A DNA stretch of 64,000 nucleotides. It comes from Sphingomonadales bacterium (GTDB lineage Bacteria > Pseudomonadota > Alphaproteobacteria > Sphingomonadales > Sphingomonadaceae). Below are positions 36,815 to 47,081 of the stretch, one piece after another; within the stretch, counting starts at the first letter, position 1; every line of letters begins with the position of its first letter. Under the pieces are notes generated by a model, which saw nothing but the letters and a program-made list of their open reading frames with translations, made no database searches and had not been told where the DNA came from. The stretch spans positions 1-64,000 of the forward strand of contig JAIYAY010000025.1 of NCBI GenBank assembly GCA_027488785.1, given 5' to 3'. Position numbers and translations under genes: made by a program.

Positions 36815-37420
36815 ATGTCGTTGAATGAACGCCAGCCTAGCTGGTTATCTCGGCTATGCAGGCGGGCACTGGTGGGGATTTACAAGAGCGCAGGCTGGCA
36901 TGCCCATGGCGTAGTACCTGAACCGCGCAAATTCGTGCTGATCGCAGCGCCACACACGAGCAACTGGGATTTTGTCTATTTTCTAGGGCTCACCGACGAT
37001 TTAGGAATTAAACCTCATTTCATGGCCAAAATGTCGCTTTTCCGATGGCCATTTACAAACTTCATGCTCGATATGGGCGGCGTTCCTGTCGATCGCAGCT
37101 CAAACCGAAATTATGTGCAGCAGATGATTGAGGAATTCGGTCGCCGCGATGAATTCATGCTGACTATCGCGCCCGAGGGAACGCGCGGCACGGTCAAGGC
37201 ATGGAAAACCGGTTTTTATCATATCGCAATGGGTGCCGGCGTGCCCCTCGTGGTCGGCATGATGGATTATGGTTCAAAAACCGGTGGGCTTGGTCCAGCG
37301 ATCTGGCCAACCGGCAACTATAAAGCGGATATGGCGAAGGTTGCAGAAATCTATGCGAAGGTTAAACCAAAGCACCCTGCCAAAGGAATGACAGAGATAT
37401 TTGCGAGGGACGATTCATGA
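36815..37420 (+). CDS. Lysophospholipid acyltransferase-like protein
   Basis: This 201-residue protein is of the PlsC superfamily. The acyltransferase motif I is APHTSNWDF (HxxxxD). Motif II-like MGGVPVDRSSNRN and motif III IAPEGTRGTVKAWKTGFYHIA follow, then VPLVVGMMDY. This is the short cytoplasmic-membrane acyltransferase group that adds acyl chains to lysophosphatidic acid or related lipids, sometimes annotated as glycerol acyltransferase. The ATG at 36815 has GGAGG nine bases upstream; the open frame back to 36740 is the divergent FabH-like promoter region. Its stop overlaps the start of the DUF1295 gene by four bases. Confidence 0.87.
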   Translation: MSLNERQPSWLSRLCRRALVGIYKSAGWHAHGVVPEPRKFVLIAAPHTSNWDFVYFLGLTDDLGIKPHFMAKMSLFRWPFTNFMLDMGGVPVDRSSNRNYVQQMIEEFGRRDEFMLTIAPEGTRGTVKAWKTGFYHIAMGAGVPLVVGMMDYGSKTGGLGPAIWPTGNYKADMAKVAEIYAKVKPKHPAKGMTEIFARDDS

Positions 37421-38226
37421 CTGATTTTGGTTCTACGATGCTTATCAATGCTGCGGCGTTACTAACCGTGATTCTTGCCTTATGGGCTTACTCCGTCAAA
37501 ATTCGAGATGTGTCATTCATTGATGCCTTTTGGGCATTCGGGATGGTGTTACTGGCCTGGGCGACTTGGGCGCAGTCAAGCGCGCCCGACACGCGGTCCC
37601 ACCTGTTGCTTGGTCTGACAAGCCTTTGGGGCCTTCGCCTCACTTTTCACCTATGGACACGCTGGCGCGCGCATGGCGAAGACCCCCGCTACGCAAAAAT
37701 CATGGGCAGCGTGATGGAAAAGAAAGGCTGGAGCTGGAGCAAGACGTCATTGCTCTCCGTCTTTCTCACACAAGCACCTCTACTTTTCATAACCTCCCTA
37801 CCCGCGCAGCTTGGTATTTGGGCAAGCGAAGGCGGGTACACGGTGCTAGGTCCGTTGGCATTAATCGGCACAATTATTGCGATCATCGGCATATTGTTTG
37901 AAACCATCGGGGATTCGCAGCTTAACGCATTCCGCGCCAATCCAGCTAATAAAGGTAAGGTTCTGGATACCGGCCTTTGGCGCTATACACGCCACCCCAA
38001 TTATTTTGGCGATGCCTGCACATGGTGGGGCATTTGGCTCATCGCTTGCGAAACAGGGCTCGCTGGATGGATCAGCGTCATTGGCCCGATATTCTTAACA
38101 TTCACCCTGACGCGATGGTCCGGAAAGCCATTATTGGAGCGCGGCATGAAGAAGACGCGGCCCGAATATGCCGATTATGTCACCCGCACATCAGGCTTTT
38201 TTCCGCTACCGCCAAAGCGCAAATAA
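37417..38226 (+). CDS. DUF1295 steroid-5-alpha-reductase-like membrane protein
   Basis: This 269-residue integral membrane protein has about seven helices. It has the NADPH-reductase-like C-terminal pattern LDTGLWRYTRHPNYFGDACTWWGIW and GPIFLTFTLTRWSGKPLLERGMKKTRPEYADYVTRTSGFFP of DUF1295/steroid 5-alpha reductase proteins. These reduce double bonds in lipids or isoprenoids; the substrate is unknown. It is coupled to the acyltransferase by ATGA, so both may work on membrane lipids. Its stop abuts the rimO stop tail to tail with no gap. Confidence 0.87.
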   Translation: MTDFGSTMLINAAALLTVILALWAYSVKIRDVSFIDAFWAFGMVLLAWATWAQSSAPDTRSHLLLGLTSLWGLRLTFHLWTRWRAHGEDPRYAKIMGSVMEKKGWSWSKTSLLSVFLTQAPLLFITSLPAQLGIWASEGGYTVLGPLALIGTIIAIIGILFETIGDSQLNAFRANPANKGKVLDTGLWRYTRHPNYFGDACTWWGIWLIACETGLAGWISVIGPIFLTFTLTRWSGKPLLERGMKKTRPEYADYVTRTSGFFPLPPKRK

Positions 38227-39591
38227 TCAGGCGACCACACCAAACAGGTCGTGCTCGTCAACATCTTCGATATTGACCATCACGACATCGCCGGCCTTCA
38301 ACGTTGGCGCGACATCACGCAGATAGACATGGCCGTCGATTTCAGGCGCATCTGCCTGCGACCGTCCGGTTGCACCGATGCTGTTGTCTTCGTCCATGTC
38401 GCCGATTTCGTCGATGATAACAGGAATGTTGCGCCCAACCTTTGCCGCAAGCTTAGCGGCGCTGATCGCGGCGGTTTTCGCCATGATACGCTGGAACCGC
38501 TCTTCCTTAACCTCTTCCGGCACTGGATTAGGCAGGTCATTGGCCTGTGCACCGTCAACAGGTTCAAAGCGGAACGCCCCAACGCGATCGAGCTGCGCTT
38601 CTTCGAGCCAATCGAGTAGATATTCAAAATCGGATTCGGTTTCGCCGGGAAAGCCGACGACAAAACTCGAACGTATCGCGATGTCAGGCGCAATACCGCG
38701 CCAATTGCGGATGCGTTCAAGCACCTTGGCTTCATTGGCTGGTCGCTTCATAGCCTTAAGAACATTCGGAGCCGCATGCTGGAACGGGATGTCGAGATAG
38801 GGCGTTAAATAACCTTCTGCCATTAACGGAATGACATCATCCACATGGGGATAGGGGTAAACATAATGCAGCCGTACCCACGGCGCGATGCCATCGCTGG
38901 TGCGCAGACTGCCCAATTCGCGCGCGAGGTCGGTCATATGTGCACGTACCTGACGTCCCTGCCATTCGCGCGGCTCATGCCGTGTATCGACCCCATAAGC
39001 TGATGTGTCTTGCGAGATAACCAACAGTTCCTTGGTACCCGCAGAAACAAGTTTTTCCGCCTCACGCAGCACCGCGTCTATCCGGCGACTGGCAAGTTTT
39101 CCGCGCAGGGACGGAATAATACAGAACGCGCAACTGTGGTTGCAGCCTTCAGAAATTTTCAAATAGCTGTAATGGCGCGGCGTAAGCTTTAATCCGCCTT
39201 CAGGTACCAAATCGACAAATGCACCGCGCGTCGGCGGTGCTGCTTCATGGACTGCGGATACGACATCCTCATATTGATGCGCACCCGTAATTGCTAAAAC
39301 ATCCGGAAAGCGCGCGCGAATAACATCGGCTTCCTTGCCCATGCAGCCCGTCACAATAACACGGCCGTTTTCCGCGATAGCCTCGCCAATGGCTTCTAGG
39401 CTTTCTTCCTTTGCGGAATCGAGAAATCCACATGTATTGACGAGCACGACATCGGCACCCGCATAATCGGGCGACAGGCCATAGCCGTCTGCACGCAGCT
39501 TCGTGAGAATCCGTTCGCTATCGACCAGCGCTTTGGGACAGCCAAGCGATACCATGCCGACTTTCGGCGCTGCTTTAATGATTGTTGCCAT
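38227..39591 (-). CDS. rimO: Ribosomal protein uS12 methylthiotransferase RimO
   Basis: RimO adds a methylthio group to Asp88 of ribosomal protein S12 by radical SAM chemistry. The 454-residue protein has the N-terminal cluster domain ([48 protein letters not shown]), the radical SAM CxxxCxxC in [18 protein letters not shown], and a C-terminal TRAM domain. [21 protein letters not shown] is also typical. The start [12 protein letters not shown] at 39591 is chosen over a longer frame to 39651, which would overlap the divergent DUF1761 leader. Length and motifs favour RimO over MiaB. Confidence 0.93.
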   Translation of the reverse strand: MATIIKAAPKVGMVSLGCPKALVDSERILTKLRADGYGLSPDYAGADVVLVNTCGFLDSAKEESLEAIGEAIAENGRVIVTGCMGKEADVIRARFPDVLAITGAHQYEDVVSAVHEAAPPTRGAFVDLVPEGGLKLTPRHYSYLKISEGCNHSCAFCIIPSLRGKLASRRIDAVLREAEKLVSAGTKELLVISQDTSAYGVDTRHEPREWQGRQVRAHMTDLARELGSLRTSDGIAPWVRLHYVYPYPHVDDVIPLMAEGYLTPYLDIPFQHAAPNVLKAMKRPANEAKVLERIRNWRGIAPDIAIRSSFVVGFPGETESDFEYLLDWLEEAQLDRVGAFRFEPVDGAQANDLPNPVPEEVKEERFQRIMAKTAAISAAKLAAKVGRNIPVIIDEIGDMDEDNSIGATGRSQADAPEIDGHVYLRDVAPTLKAGDVVMVNIEDVDEHDLFGVVA

Positions 39592-39677
39592 GATGGCGGG
39601 CGCATAGCGCGTTTCAGCACACTTGTCACGGCTGGCGAACAAGCGCATCAATGATGCTTCTCGTTATAGGAGAGAAC

Positions 39678-40082
39678 ATGATGGCAAACGCGAATTTGTT
39701 AGCGATATTGGTGGCTGCGTCGACCGGTTTTCTGATTGGCGGTCTTTGGTACGGACCATTGTTCGGGAAAGCATGGATGGCAGAACATGGGTTTACCGAG
39801 GACCAATTGCGTAGCGGTAACATGCTTAAAATCTACGGCCTGACCTTTGCCTTTTCGGTGCTATCGGCTGTGTTTCTTGGCCATTTACTGGCGTTTTTTG
39901 ATACCAATGCGCGTTCGACGCTGATGATCTCTATCGGAGTTTCAATTGGCTATATCATCCCCGCCATTGGTACCAATTATCTGTTTTCGCGCAAGTCCGG
40001 CCGTTTGTTCGCCATAGATGCGGGATATTGGCTGGTATTTTACGCCGCAATGGGTTTGGTCTTCCTACTGCTTGGGCATTAA
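39678..40082 (+). CDS. DUF1761 membrane protein
   Basis: This 134-residue protein has four hydrophobic helices. It starts MMANANLLAILVAASTGFLIGGLWYGPLFGKAWMAEHGFTEDQL and is recognised as DUF1761 by the GGLWYGPLFGKAWM motif. No function is known. GGAGAG lies five to ten bases before the ATG at 39678. It lies between rimO (divergent) and surE (convergent, 9-base gap). Confidence 0.8.
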   Translation: MMANANLLAILVAASTGFLIGGLWYGPLFGKAWMAEHGFTEDQLRSGNMLKIYGLTFAFSVLSAVFLGHLLAFFDTNARSTLMISIGVSIGYIIPAIGTNYLFSRKSGRLFAIDAGYWLVFYAAMGLVFLLLGH

Positions 40083-40091
40083 AATGCGGAT

Positions 40092-40859
40092 CTAGCCGCC
40101 ATATCTTTGTTGCAATGCCGATAAAGATTCATGGTGCGTCAGGTCAAGTTGCAGCGGGGTCACGGCGATGTAACCATCTTCGATAACCTCAAGGTCGGTG
40201 TCATGGCCCGGGGTGTGCAGCATGCCGTGCAGGCCAAACCAATAATAATCATATCCGCGTGGGTCTGTACCTTTGACAATTGACCCGCGACTATAGTCGT
40301 GAAAACCCTGACGGGCGACTTTAATCCCCTTCACGTCTTGCGGCAGCAGAGGCGGAAAGTTGATATTGGTCAATGTACGCGGCGTGTCTGGCATATCGAG
40401 AAGCGGACGAAGGACGCGCTCGCCCCAGGCTTCCGCCGCAGAGAAGGGCACAGCATCGGCCATGCCTTCCTTGCTGTAGACCTGGCTCAGTGCAATGGAA
40501 CGAATGCCCGCTAAAGCTCCTTCCATAGCCGCAGACACAGTACCGGAATAAGTGATGTCATCACCCAAATTTGCACCACGGTTGACGCCGGATAAGATCA
40601 GGTCAGGCTTTGCATCCTTCATGATGACGCCAATACCGAGCATCACGGAGTCGGTCGGCGTGCCAGCAACCGAATAATGCTTATCCCCATGCTGGCGAAT
40701 GCGTACAGGTTTGGTCAGCGTCAGCGAATGGCCGGCGCCGGAATTTTCCTCTGCAGGCGCAACGATCCAGACATCGTCGCTGATCGTGCGGGCAATTGCC
40801 TCCAACACCTTAAGACCTGGGGCGCTCACGCCATCGTCATTGGTCAACAATATGCGCAT
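40092..40859 (-). CDS. surE: 5'/3'-Nucleotidase SurE
   Basis: SurE dephosphorylates nucleoside monophosphates and is linked to stationary-phase survival. The 255-residue protein has the N-terminal metal site RILLTNDDGVSAPGLKVLE (Asp-Asp), the second metal region DLILSGVNRGANLGDDITYSGTVSAAMEGA, and PEEN-type APAEENSGAGHSLTLTKPVR. The C-terminal swapped arm ends near LQLDLTHHESL. It overlaps the serS stop by one base (TGATG), so the two are cotranscribed. SurE genes in other proteobacteria often sit with pcm and nlpD; here only serS is upstream. Confidence 0.95.
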   Translation of the reverse strand: MRILLTNDDGVSAPGLKVLEAIARTISDDVWIVAPAEENSGAGHSLTLTKPVRIRQHGDKHYSVAGTPTDSVMLGIGVIMKDAKPDLILSGVNRGANLGDDITYSGTVSAAMEGALAGIRSIALSQVYSKEGMADAVPFSAAEAWGERVLRPLLDMPDTPRTLTNINFPPLLPQDVKGIKVARQGFHDYSRGSIVKGTDPRGYDYYWFGLHGMLHTPGHDTDLEVIEDGYIAVTPLQLDLTHHESLSALQQRYGG

Positions 40860-42139
40860 CAGGCTGTCGACTCCAATTTTGTGAGGCCGCCCATATAGGG
40901 CAGCAATGCCGACGGAATAGTGACACTACCATCGGCCTGCTGATGATTTTCAAGCACCGCTACGAGTGTGCGGCCAACCGCAAGGCCAGAACCGTTGAGC
41001 GTGTGCACAAAGACATTGCCCTTGCCTTCGGCTGGACGATAACGGGTATTCATCCGCCGTGCCTGCCAGTCACCGCAGTTTGAGCAGCTGGAGATTTCGC
41101 GGTAAAGCCCCTGGCCCGGCAACCAGACCTCTAGATCATAGGTCCGCTGTGCGCTGGCACCCATATCACCCGTGCACAGCAGCATCTTTCGATAGGGCAA
41201 TTCAAGCGCTTGCAATATACCTTCGGCGCTTTCCACCATGCGTTCATGCTCGGCCGCGCTATCCTCGGGCCGAACGATGGAAACCAGCTCTACCTTTTCA
41301 AACTGGTGTTGGCGAATAAGCCCCTTGGTATCGCGGCCCGCAGCACCTGCTTCGGAACGGAAACATGGGGTCAGCGCCGTCAGCCGTATCGGCAGGGCGC
41401 TTTCCTCCAAAATCTGTTCTCGCACGCTGTTGGTCAACGACACTTCAGCGGTTGGAATGAGCCAGCGGCCATCGGTTGTCTGAAAATTGTCTTCAGCAAA
41501 TTTAGGAAGCTGCCCTGTACCAAACAAAGATTCCTGACGCACAAGATAAGGCGTAGCGCACTCCGTATAGCCGCGCTGCACAGTATGATGATCGAGCATG
41601 AACTGGCCAAGTGCACGGTTCAAGCGCGCCATCTGCCCGCGCATGAAGGTGAAGCGCGCGCCCGAAATGGCTACACCTGTTTCAAAATCAAGGCCAAGGG
41701 CGGGGCCGATATCGGCATGATCGCGGGGCTCGAAATCAAAATCGCGCGGTTTGCCCCAGCGTATAATTTCGACATTCTCGGTCTCGTCTGCGCCATTAGG
41801 AGTGTCAGCAGATGGCAAATTCGGCAACCCTGCAAGCAAAGCGTCGAGTTCCAAGCCCGCCGCACGTTCGCGTTCTTCCAACTGCGGCAAAATATCTTTT
41901 AACTGAGCAACTTCAGCCTTTAACGCCTCGGCCGTTGCGGTATCGCCCTTGCCCATTGCTGCGCCAATGGATTTTGACGCATCGTTGCGGCGGGCCTGCG
42001 CATTTTGCATTTCAGTCAAGATTGCGCGCCGATTTTCGTCCAGAGCAACAATAGATGCAGCAATGGGTTCGGCACCTCGGCGCATAAGCGCGGCATCAAA
42101 GCCAGCTGGATTTTCGCGGATATATTTTAGGTCATGCAT
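40859..42139 (-). CDS. serS: Seryl-tRNA synthetase
   Basis: This enzyme charges tRNA-Ser (and the selenocysteine tRNA where present) with serine. The 426-residue protein has the N-terminal long coiled-coil arm (residues ~25-110, [16 protein letters not shown] to [15 protein letters not shown]) and a class II catalytic core. Core motifs are motif 2 [29 protein letters not shown] and motif 3 [36 protein letters not shown] is a well-conserved segment. Length is typical. The gene heads a serS-surE operon. Confidence 0.97.
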   Translation of the reverse strand: MHDLKYIRENPAGFDAALMRRGAEPIAASIVALDENRRAILTEMQNAQARRNDASKSIGAAMGKGDTATAEALKAEVAQLKDILPQLEERERAAGLELDALLAGLPNLPSADTPNGADETENVEIIRWGKPRDFDFEPRDHADIGPALGLDFETGVAISGARFTFMRGQMARLNRALGQFMLDHHTVQRGYTECATPYLVRQESLFGTGQLPKFAEDNFQTTDGRWLIPTAEVSLTNSVREQILEESALPIRLTALTPCFRSEAGAAGRDTKGLIRQHQFEKVELVSIVRPEDSAAEHERMVESAEGILQALELPYRKMLLCTGDMGASAQRTYDLEVWLPGQGLYREISSCSNCGDWQARRMNTRYRPAEGKGNVFVHTLNGSGLAVGRTLVAVLENHQQADGSVTIPSALLPYMGGLTKLESTA

Positions 42140-42323
42140 GGCGGAAGGCTATGCCCCGCGAATGGTGGTTTCGCAATGAAAAAGGGGCATTTGCAGATGC
42201 ATGCATTTCTCCAGCGTTTGCATATTCGTCACCTGCCAAGCTCTTCGCAGTCCGATCCGTTTCGATACATCGTCCATTTCCACAATTTTTGTCCATTTGA
42301 GAACAATTCCCGCCATTTGGCGC

Positions 42324-42352
42324 TTGTGCCGTATTTGGCCCGAGTCTATAGC
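42324..42352 (+). promoter_or_regulatory. Possible sigma70-type promoter of dksA
   Basis: TTGTGC (42324-42329) and TATAGC (42347-42352) are 17 bases apart, ending about 68 bases before the dksA ATG. The rest of the 281-base region between serS and dksA shows no coding potential that I can support. Confidence 0.45.
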
Positions 42353-42420
42353 GCCGCCAAGAGTGGATAGGACGCAGACTTCTTCGTTCTGGAGGACCTG
42401 CCCTAGGGTGGAGAAAAAGG

Positions 42421-42885
42421 ATGGGCGTCAGCGCCAACCCTCAAGACACGATCAGCGAAACAAGCGCCTCTGACTTTGGTCTCGACGATTCATATATACC
42501 TGGCGACGACGAGCCATTTATGAACGAGCGGCAACTGAGATATTTTGAAAAGCAACTTGTTGACTGGAAGAATAGCATCTTAGCCGAGGCGCAAGGAACG
42601 CTGAACCAGCTTCAGGACGGCCCTATGCGCGAGCCAGATTTGAACGACCGCGCTTCGAGCGAGACTGATTGGGGCATTGAACTTCGTACCCGCGACCGTC
42701 AACGTAAGCTTATCGCCAAAATCGAGGCAGCTTTGCGCCGTATCACTGAGGGTGAATATGGTTACTGCCAAGTAACGGGTGAACCCATTTCGCTCGCTCG
42801 CCTGCGCGCACGGCCGATCGCGACCATGACGTTGGAGGCGCAAGAACGCCATGAACGTCAGGAACGCGTGTCACGCGACGACTGA
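42421..42885 (+). CDS. dksA: RNA polymerase-binding transcription factor DksA
   Basis: DksA binds the secondary channel of RNA polymerase and, with ppGpp, controls rRNA and amino-acid promoters. The 154-residue protein has a ~35-residue acidic lead, the coiled-coil with the tip (LNDRASSETDWGIELRTRDRQRKLI, with the Asp-x-x-Asp/Ala-Ser-type tip around DRASSETD), and the globular part EGEYGYCQVTGEPISLARLRARPIATMTLEAQERHERQ. Of the four zinc cysteines in E. coli DksA, only the first is left (GYCQVTG), so the zinc site is lost. This is the form common in alphaproteobacteria. GGAG lies near the ATG. Confidence 0.93.
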   Translation: MGVSANPQDTISETSASDFGLDDSYIPGDDEPFMNERQLRYFEKQLVDWKNSILAEAQGTLNQLQDGPMREPDLNDRASSETDWGIELRTRDRQRKLIAKIEAALRRITEGEYGYCQVTGEPISLARLRARPIATMTLEAQERHERQERVSRDD

Positions 42886-42910
42886 TCCTTCGGCTAATAA
42901 GACAAAAGCA

Positions 42911-42934
42911 GTTCCCGGCTAAATGCGCCGGAAC
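42911..42934. terminator. Hairpin between convergent dksA and pgl
   Basis: GTTCCCGGC and GCCGGAAC pair with one bulged base around a seven-base loop in the 52-base gap between the two stop codons. No T run is present, so confidence as a terminator is modest. Confidence 0.45.
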
Positions 42935-42937
42935 ACG

Positions 42938-43645
42938 TCAATCATCAAGGCAGTAAATGTCAACGGGCACGACAATTTTGTCGAGCACGCGGCCAACAGG
43001 ATAGGCTGATTTTCCGCCCTGCTCGATGGCTGTTTCAAGCACCTCACGCTTTTTGGCACCGCTGATGACGATAATTGCGGTTCGCGCAGCGCCGATGGCT
43101 GCACCTGTTAATGTCACCCGATTGACCGGCGCTTCTGGAGGCAACGGATCAGGCGCAACGCCCACGGCGCGCACATCTTTGCCGCTGTCCAGCGCAGATT
43201 CCAAATCAGGACCCGGAAATATCGACGCCGTATGGCCATCTGCCCCCATGCCGAGCCAGACCAAATCCGGCGGCCAATGTAAATCAGCCAACCGCGCATT
43301 CGCCGCGCTACCCGCCAGCTTATAGTCGGCAGCATCACTTGCGATTGGCAACACCCGCGCACCCTTTGGAATGAAAATTTTGGCAATCATCGCCACATTA
43401 GACAAAGCATTGTCCACGGGTACCAAGCGATCATCGGTTGGGATGATCGTAACGTTTTTCCAACGAATATTGGCCTGGGCAAGCTTTTCCAAAATCGGTT
43501 TTGGCGTTGAACCACCGGGAAATGCTACCAGTGCCTGTCCGCGCGCATCGAGGGCACTTTCAATGATGAAGCTGACATCGCCCACTACTGCGTCGATTAA
43601 ATCCTCTGCAGCATCAAAATCCCACCATTCGATTTCTTCGGCCAT
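42938..43645 (-). CDS. pgl: 6-Phosphogluconolactonase
   Basis: Pgl hydrolyses 6-phosphoglucono-lactone to 6-phosphogluconate between Zwf and Edd. The 235-residue protein is of the DevB/NagB type: ALVAFPGGSTPKPILEKLA, VTIIPTDDRLVPVD, DLVWLGMGADGHTASIFPG (active-site His in GADGHTASIFP), and NRVTLTGAAIGAARTAIIVISGAKKREVLE. It is the last gene of the zwf-edd-glk-eda-pgl operon, 16 bases after eda. Length is normal for this type. Confidence 0.93.
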   Translation of the reverse strand: MAEEIEWWDFDAAEDLIDAVVGDVSFIIESALDARGQALVAFPGGSTPKPILEKLAQANIRWKNVTIIPTDDRLVPVDNALSNVAMIAKIFIPKGARVLPIASDAADYKLAGSAANARLADLHWPPDLVWLGMGADGHTASIFPGPDLESALDSGKDVRAVGVAPDPLPPEAPVNRVTLTGAAIGAARTAIIVISGAKKREVLETAIEQGGKSAYPVGRVLDKIVVPVDIYCLDD

Positions 43646-43661
43646 ATGCCTTGCGTCTCCG

Positions 43662-44276
43662 TTAGTTCCTTAATGCCGATGCGGCACGCGCTGCCGATTC
43701 AATCGCGGCAACATCGGGAACGCCTTTACCAACAAGCCAGCTACCGCCAACACATAAAATTTCCGGTACGGCCAACCAATCTGCCGCTGTGTCCTGCTTT
43801 ATGCCTCCCGTTGGGCAAAATTTGCACTGGCCGAATGGTCCAATGAGGGACTTGAGCGCTGGAAGTCCGCCATTTGCTTCCGCCGGAAAAAATTTGAAAT
43901 GCGTCAGTCCTAAATCAAGCCCGCGCATGATATCACCTGCACTGGCGATACCGGGCAGGAACGGTATGCCTTTGGCGATGGCTGCCTTACCCAAATTGTC
44001 GGTGAGGCCCGGCGAGACAATGAACTCAGCGCCAGCAGCGATCGCGCTGTCCAGACCCGGCACATCAACAACAGTGCCAGCACCAACAATCGCGCCAGGA
44101 ACCTTCTTCATCTCGGCAATCGCGTCCAGGGCCGCAGCGGTACGCAAGGTGACTTCGAGCACGGGAAGCCCTCCCGCAACTAGCGCCTGTGCTATGCACC
44201 GCGCATGCGCGGCATCTTCGATAACCAGTACCGGAATGACGGGCGCGGAACGCATGATTTTTTCGATTGCGGCCAT
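43662..44276 (-). CDS. eda: 2-Keto-3-deoxy-6-phosphogluconate aldolase
   Basis: KDPG aldolase splits KDPG into pyruvate and glyceraldehyde 3-phosphate, the last special step of the Entner-Doudoroff path. The 204-residue protein has the catalytic Glu in LEVTLRTAAAL (Glu41) and the Schiff-base Lys in THFKFFPAEANGG (Lys128). The phosphate-binding GGI is in CPTGGIKQDTAADW. Length fits bacterial Eda. It lies 13 bases after glk and 16 before pgl. Confidence 0.96.
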   Translation of the reverse strand: MAAIEKIMRSAPVIPVLVIEDAAHARCIAQALVAGGLPVLEVTLRTAAALDAIAEMKKVPGAIVGAGTVVDVPGLDSAIAAGAEFIVSPGLTDNLGKAAIAKGIPFLPGIASAGDIMRGLDLGLTHFKFFPAEANGGLPALKSLIGPFGQCKFCPTGGIKQDTAADWLAVPEILCVGGSWLVGKGVPDVAAIESAARAASALRN

Positions 44277-44289
44277 TTTCTATAAATCC

Positions 44290-45261
44290 TCAAATATTTT
44301 GCTGGGCGTAAGCGGCCGCTGCGCCAAACAGGCCGGGCTGCGGATGTGTGATCAATTTTACAGGGATGGCGGACATCAGCCCTTCAAAGCGGCCCTTCGC
44401 GCGAAAACGTTCGGCAAAGCCCGAATGAAGGAGGCTGTCTTTAATGCGCAGACCTAGCCCGCCCGCAATTACGACGCCGGCAAAACCACCCTGCGCCAGC
44501 GTGATGTCACCCGCCACACTGCCAAGCGAGAGACAGAAGCGGTCAACCGCTGCTACGGCAAGGCTGTCCTCAGCCGATAGACCCATTTGCCACAAAGTTT
44601 TGTCATCATACTGCTGGACCGCGCGCCCCTCAATCGCCGCAAGCGTCTCGTAGATATCGATAAGACCCGGTCCGGACACGACGCGTTCTATCGACACGCG
44701 ACGATAGCGGTTACGCAACCGCGCCAAAACGGCGTCCTCAATCGCATCCAACGGCGCAAAATCAATATGCCCGCCTTCGGTCGCTTGCACATGATAGGCA
44801 CTGCCCTTGCGCCAAAGATGCGCCACACCAAGACCAGTTCCCGGCCCGATAATGCTCAATGTGCCGTCTGCAGCAAAGTCCTGCTCTGGGCCCGTAAGAT
44901 GCTGAAAATGCTCTGCCCCCGCTTGCGCTACGGCGTGCCCAACTGCGCCAAAGTCATTAACGATGACAAAGCTGTCCACATTCAACTTCTCGCACACCAT
45001 CGAACGGCGGATGATCCAGGGATTATTGGTAAGCTTGATGACATCAGCGTCCACAGGCCCGGCAATGGCAATTGCGGCTGCGCGCGGAAGCGCTTTGCCA
45101 TTACGCCGTTCAAATTCCTGCCATGCCGTTTGAAAACTGGCATGTTCAGCAGTCTTCAGCGTTGTCGCCTCACCAAGTGCAAGCACGCGGCCATCCTGCA
45201 CCTCGGCTATAGCGAACCGGGCGTGGGTTCCGCCGATGTCGACGGCAACAACAGCCGTCAT
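44290..45261 (-). CDS. glk: Glucokinase
   Basis: Glk phosphorylates glucose to glucose 6-phosphate with ATP and so feeds the ED pathway in bacteria that import glucose without the PTS. The 323-residue protein has the ATP site [16 protein letters not shown], the substrate region [32 protein letters not shown] (catalytic Asp in NDFGA), [13 protein letters not shown] and [11 protein letters not shown]. It is the hexokinase-fold Glk family, not ROK. It overlaps the edd stop by four bases (ATGA) and precedes eda by 13 bases. Confidence 0.95.
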   Translation of the reverse strand: MTAVVAVDIGGTHARFAIAEVQDGRVLALGEATTLKTAEHASFQTAWQEFERRNGKALPRAAAIAIAGPVDADVIKLTNNPWIIRRSMVCEKLNVDSFVIVNDFGAVGHAVAQAGAEHFQHLTGPEQDFAADGTLSIIGPGTGLGVAHLWRKGSAYHVQATEGGHIDFAPLDAIEDAVLARLRNRYRRVSIERVVSGPGLIDIYETLAAIEGRAVQQYDDKTLWQMGLSAEDSLAVAAVDRFCLSLGSVAGDITLAQGGFAGVVIAGGLGLRIKDSLLHSGFAERFRAKGRFEGLMSAIPVKLITHPQPGLFGAAAAYAQQNI

Positions 45262-47081
45262 AGTCCAGCAACCGCCAACATGGCCGACCCGCCTTTCTCT
45301 GCCTCATCCGCGCCTGCCTGCATCAATGCGAACAGCTCACGCCCCGTACCTATTTGCCGCGCGGGCGTAGGCGCTGGCGCGCGGGTAGCCCAGATATCAG
45401 CATCTACCAGCGCCGACAATGTTCCTGTATTGGCGCAGAGCCGAACAATATCACCATCCTGAAGCTTGGCGATTGCTCCGCCGCGCGCAGCTTCTGGGCT
45501 TAAGTGGATTGCGGCGGGCACTTTACCCGACGCGCCGGACATGCGGCCATCGGTGACGAGTGCCACATTAAAACCCTTATCCTGCAACACACCCAAAGGC
45601 GGGGTCAGCTTATGCAATTCGGGCATGCCGTTGGCAACTGGCCCTTGGAAGCGGATAACGACGACCACATCGCAATCCAATTCGCCTGCCTTGAATGCCG
45701 CCAATGCATCATTCTGGTCATGAAACACACGGACGGGCGCTTCGATGGTCCAGCGCGCGGAATCGACCGCGCTCGTCTTAAAGGTTGCACGGCCCAAATT
45801 GCCCGTCACCAAACGCATCCCGCCATCGGGGCTGAACGGCGCAGATGGAGGTCGCAGTATAGTGTCGTCGGCAGTGACTGCTGGCGCATCTCGCCAGACA
45901 AGCTGATCATTTTCCAACATGGGTTCACGCCCATAATCCGCCAAATCACTGCCTGCGACCGTCATAATGTCGCGGTGCAAAAGGCCCGCATCAATAAGCT
46001 CGCGAATAACATAACCCATGCCGCCCGACGCGTGGAAATGGTTCACATCGCCCAACCCGTTGGGATAGACCCGCGCAATGAGTGGGACGGCCGAGGACAG
46101 TTGGTCCAAATCTTCCCAATCAATAAGGATCCCCGCCGCCCGGGCGATTGCCGGAATATGCAGCGCATGGTTGGTTGAACCACCCGTCGCGAGCAAACCA
46201 ACGCAGGCGTTTACAATGGCCTTTTCATCGACGCAAAGCCCTAAGGGCCGATAATCGTCACCATCCCATCCAATCTTGCTCAAACGATGAACCGCAGCCC
46301 GCGTCAATTCCGTTCGCAATTTCGTGCCGGGGTTGATGAAGGCCGCGCCTGGAATATGCAGCCCCATCACTTCCATCATCATCTGGTTTGAATTTGCGGT
46401 GCCGTAAAAGGTGCAGGTGCCCGCACTATGATAAGACGCAGCCTCCGCTTCAAGCAATTCCGCGCGGCTCGCTTTACCCTCTGCATAAAGCTGCCGAACG
46501 CGTTGTTTTTCCTTGTTGGCTAACCCTGACGGCATGGGTCCTGCCGGCACAAGGATATTGGGCAAATGGCCAAAGCGCAAAGCGCCGATCAACAAGCCGG
46601 GAACAATCTTGTCGCATATGCCCAGCATCGCGACACTTTCGAACATACCATGGCTTAAACCTACTGCCGTTGCCATCGCGATAACATCGCGGCTGAACAA
46701 GGACAGCTCCATCGAATCCTGCCCCTGCGTGACACCATCGCACATGGCAGGCGTGGACCCCGCAACTTGCGCGGTAGCACCAACCTCGCGTGCAAATATC
46801 TTCATTTGCTCGGGATAGCGACCATATGGCTGATGCGCGGACAGCATGTCATTATACGCAGTGATGATGCCAATGTTCATCGACTTGCCATCGCGAATGG
46901 CTGCCTTGTCCTCGCCACTGGCGGCAAAGCCATGCGCGAGGTTACCGCAGCTTAAAACCGGGCGGTTAACACCAGCGTCGCGTTGCTTGGCGATCAGGTC
47001 TAGATACGCCTGACGCCCGACCCTAGAGCGTTCGATAACTCGGGCGGTGACGGCTTCGATTGTGACGTGCAATTTATTCAT
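45258..47081 (-). CDS. edd: 6-Phosphogluconate dehydratase
   Basis: Edd dehydrates 6-phosphogluconate to KDPG using a [4Fe-4S] cluster. The 607-residue protein is of the IlvD/Edd family. It has [49 protein letters not shown] (cluster Cys), [20 protein letters not shown] (cluster Cys), [22 protein letters not shown] (cluster Cys) and [16 protein letters not shown] near the end. Length and the AQ/HQPY region favour Edd over dihydroxyacid dehydratase. It overlaps zwf by eight bases and glk by four. Confidence 0.96.
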   Translation of the reverse strand: MNKLHVTIEAVTARVIERSRVGRQAYLDLIAKQRDAGVNRPVLSCGNLAHGFAASGEDKAAIRDGKSMNIGIITAYNDMLSAHQPYGRYPEQMKIFAREVGATAQVAGSTPAMCDGVTQGQDSMELSLFSRDVIAMATAVGLSHGMFESVAMLGICDKIVPGLLIGALRFGHLPNILVPAGPMPSGLANKEKQRVRQLYAEGKASRAELLEAEAASYHSAGTCTFYGTANSNQMMMEVMGLHIPGAAFINPGTKLRTELTRAAVHRLSKIGWDGDDYRPLGLCVDEKAIVNACVGLLATGGSTNHALHIPAIARAAGILIDWEDLDQLSSAVPLIARVYPNGLGDVNHFHASGGMGYVIRELIDAGLLHRDIMTVAGSDLADYGREPMLENDQLVWRDAPAVTADDTILRPPSAPFSPDGGMRLVTGNLGRATFKTSAVDSARWTIEAPVRVFHDQNDALAAFKAGELDCDVVVVIRFQGPVANGMPELHKLTPPLGVLQDKGFNVALVTDGRMSGASGKVPAAIHLSPEAARGGAIAKLQDGDIVRLCANTGTLSALVDADIWATRAPAPTPARQIGTGRELFALMQAGADEAEKGGSAMLAVAGL

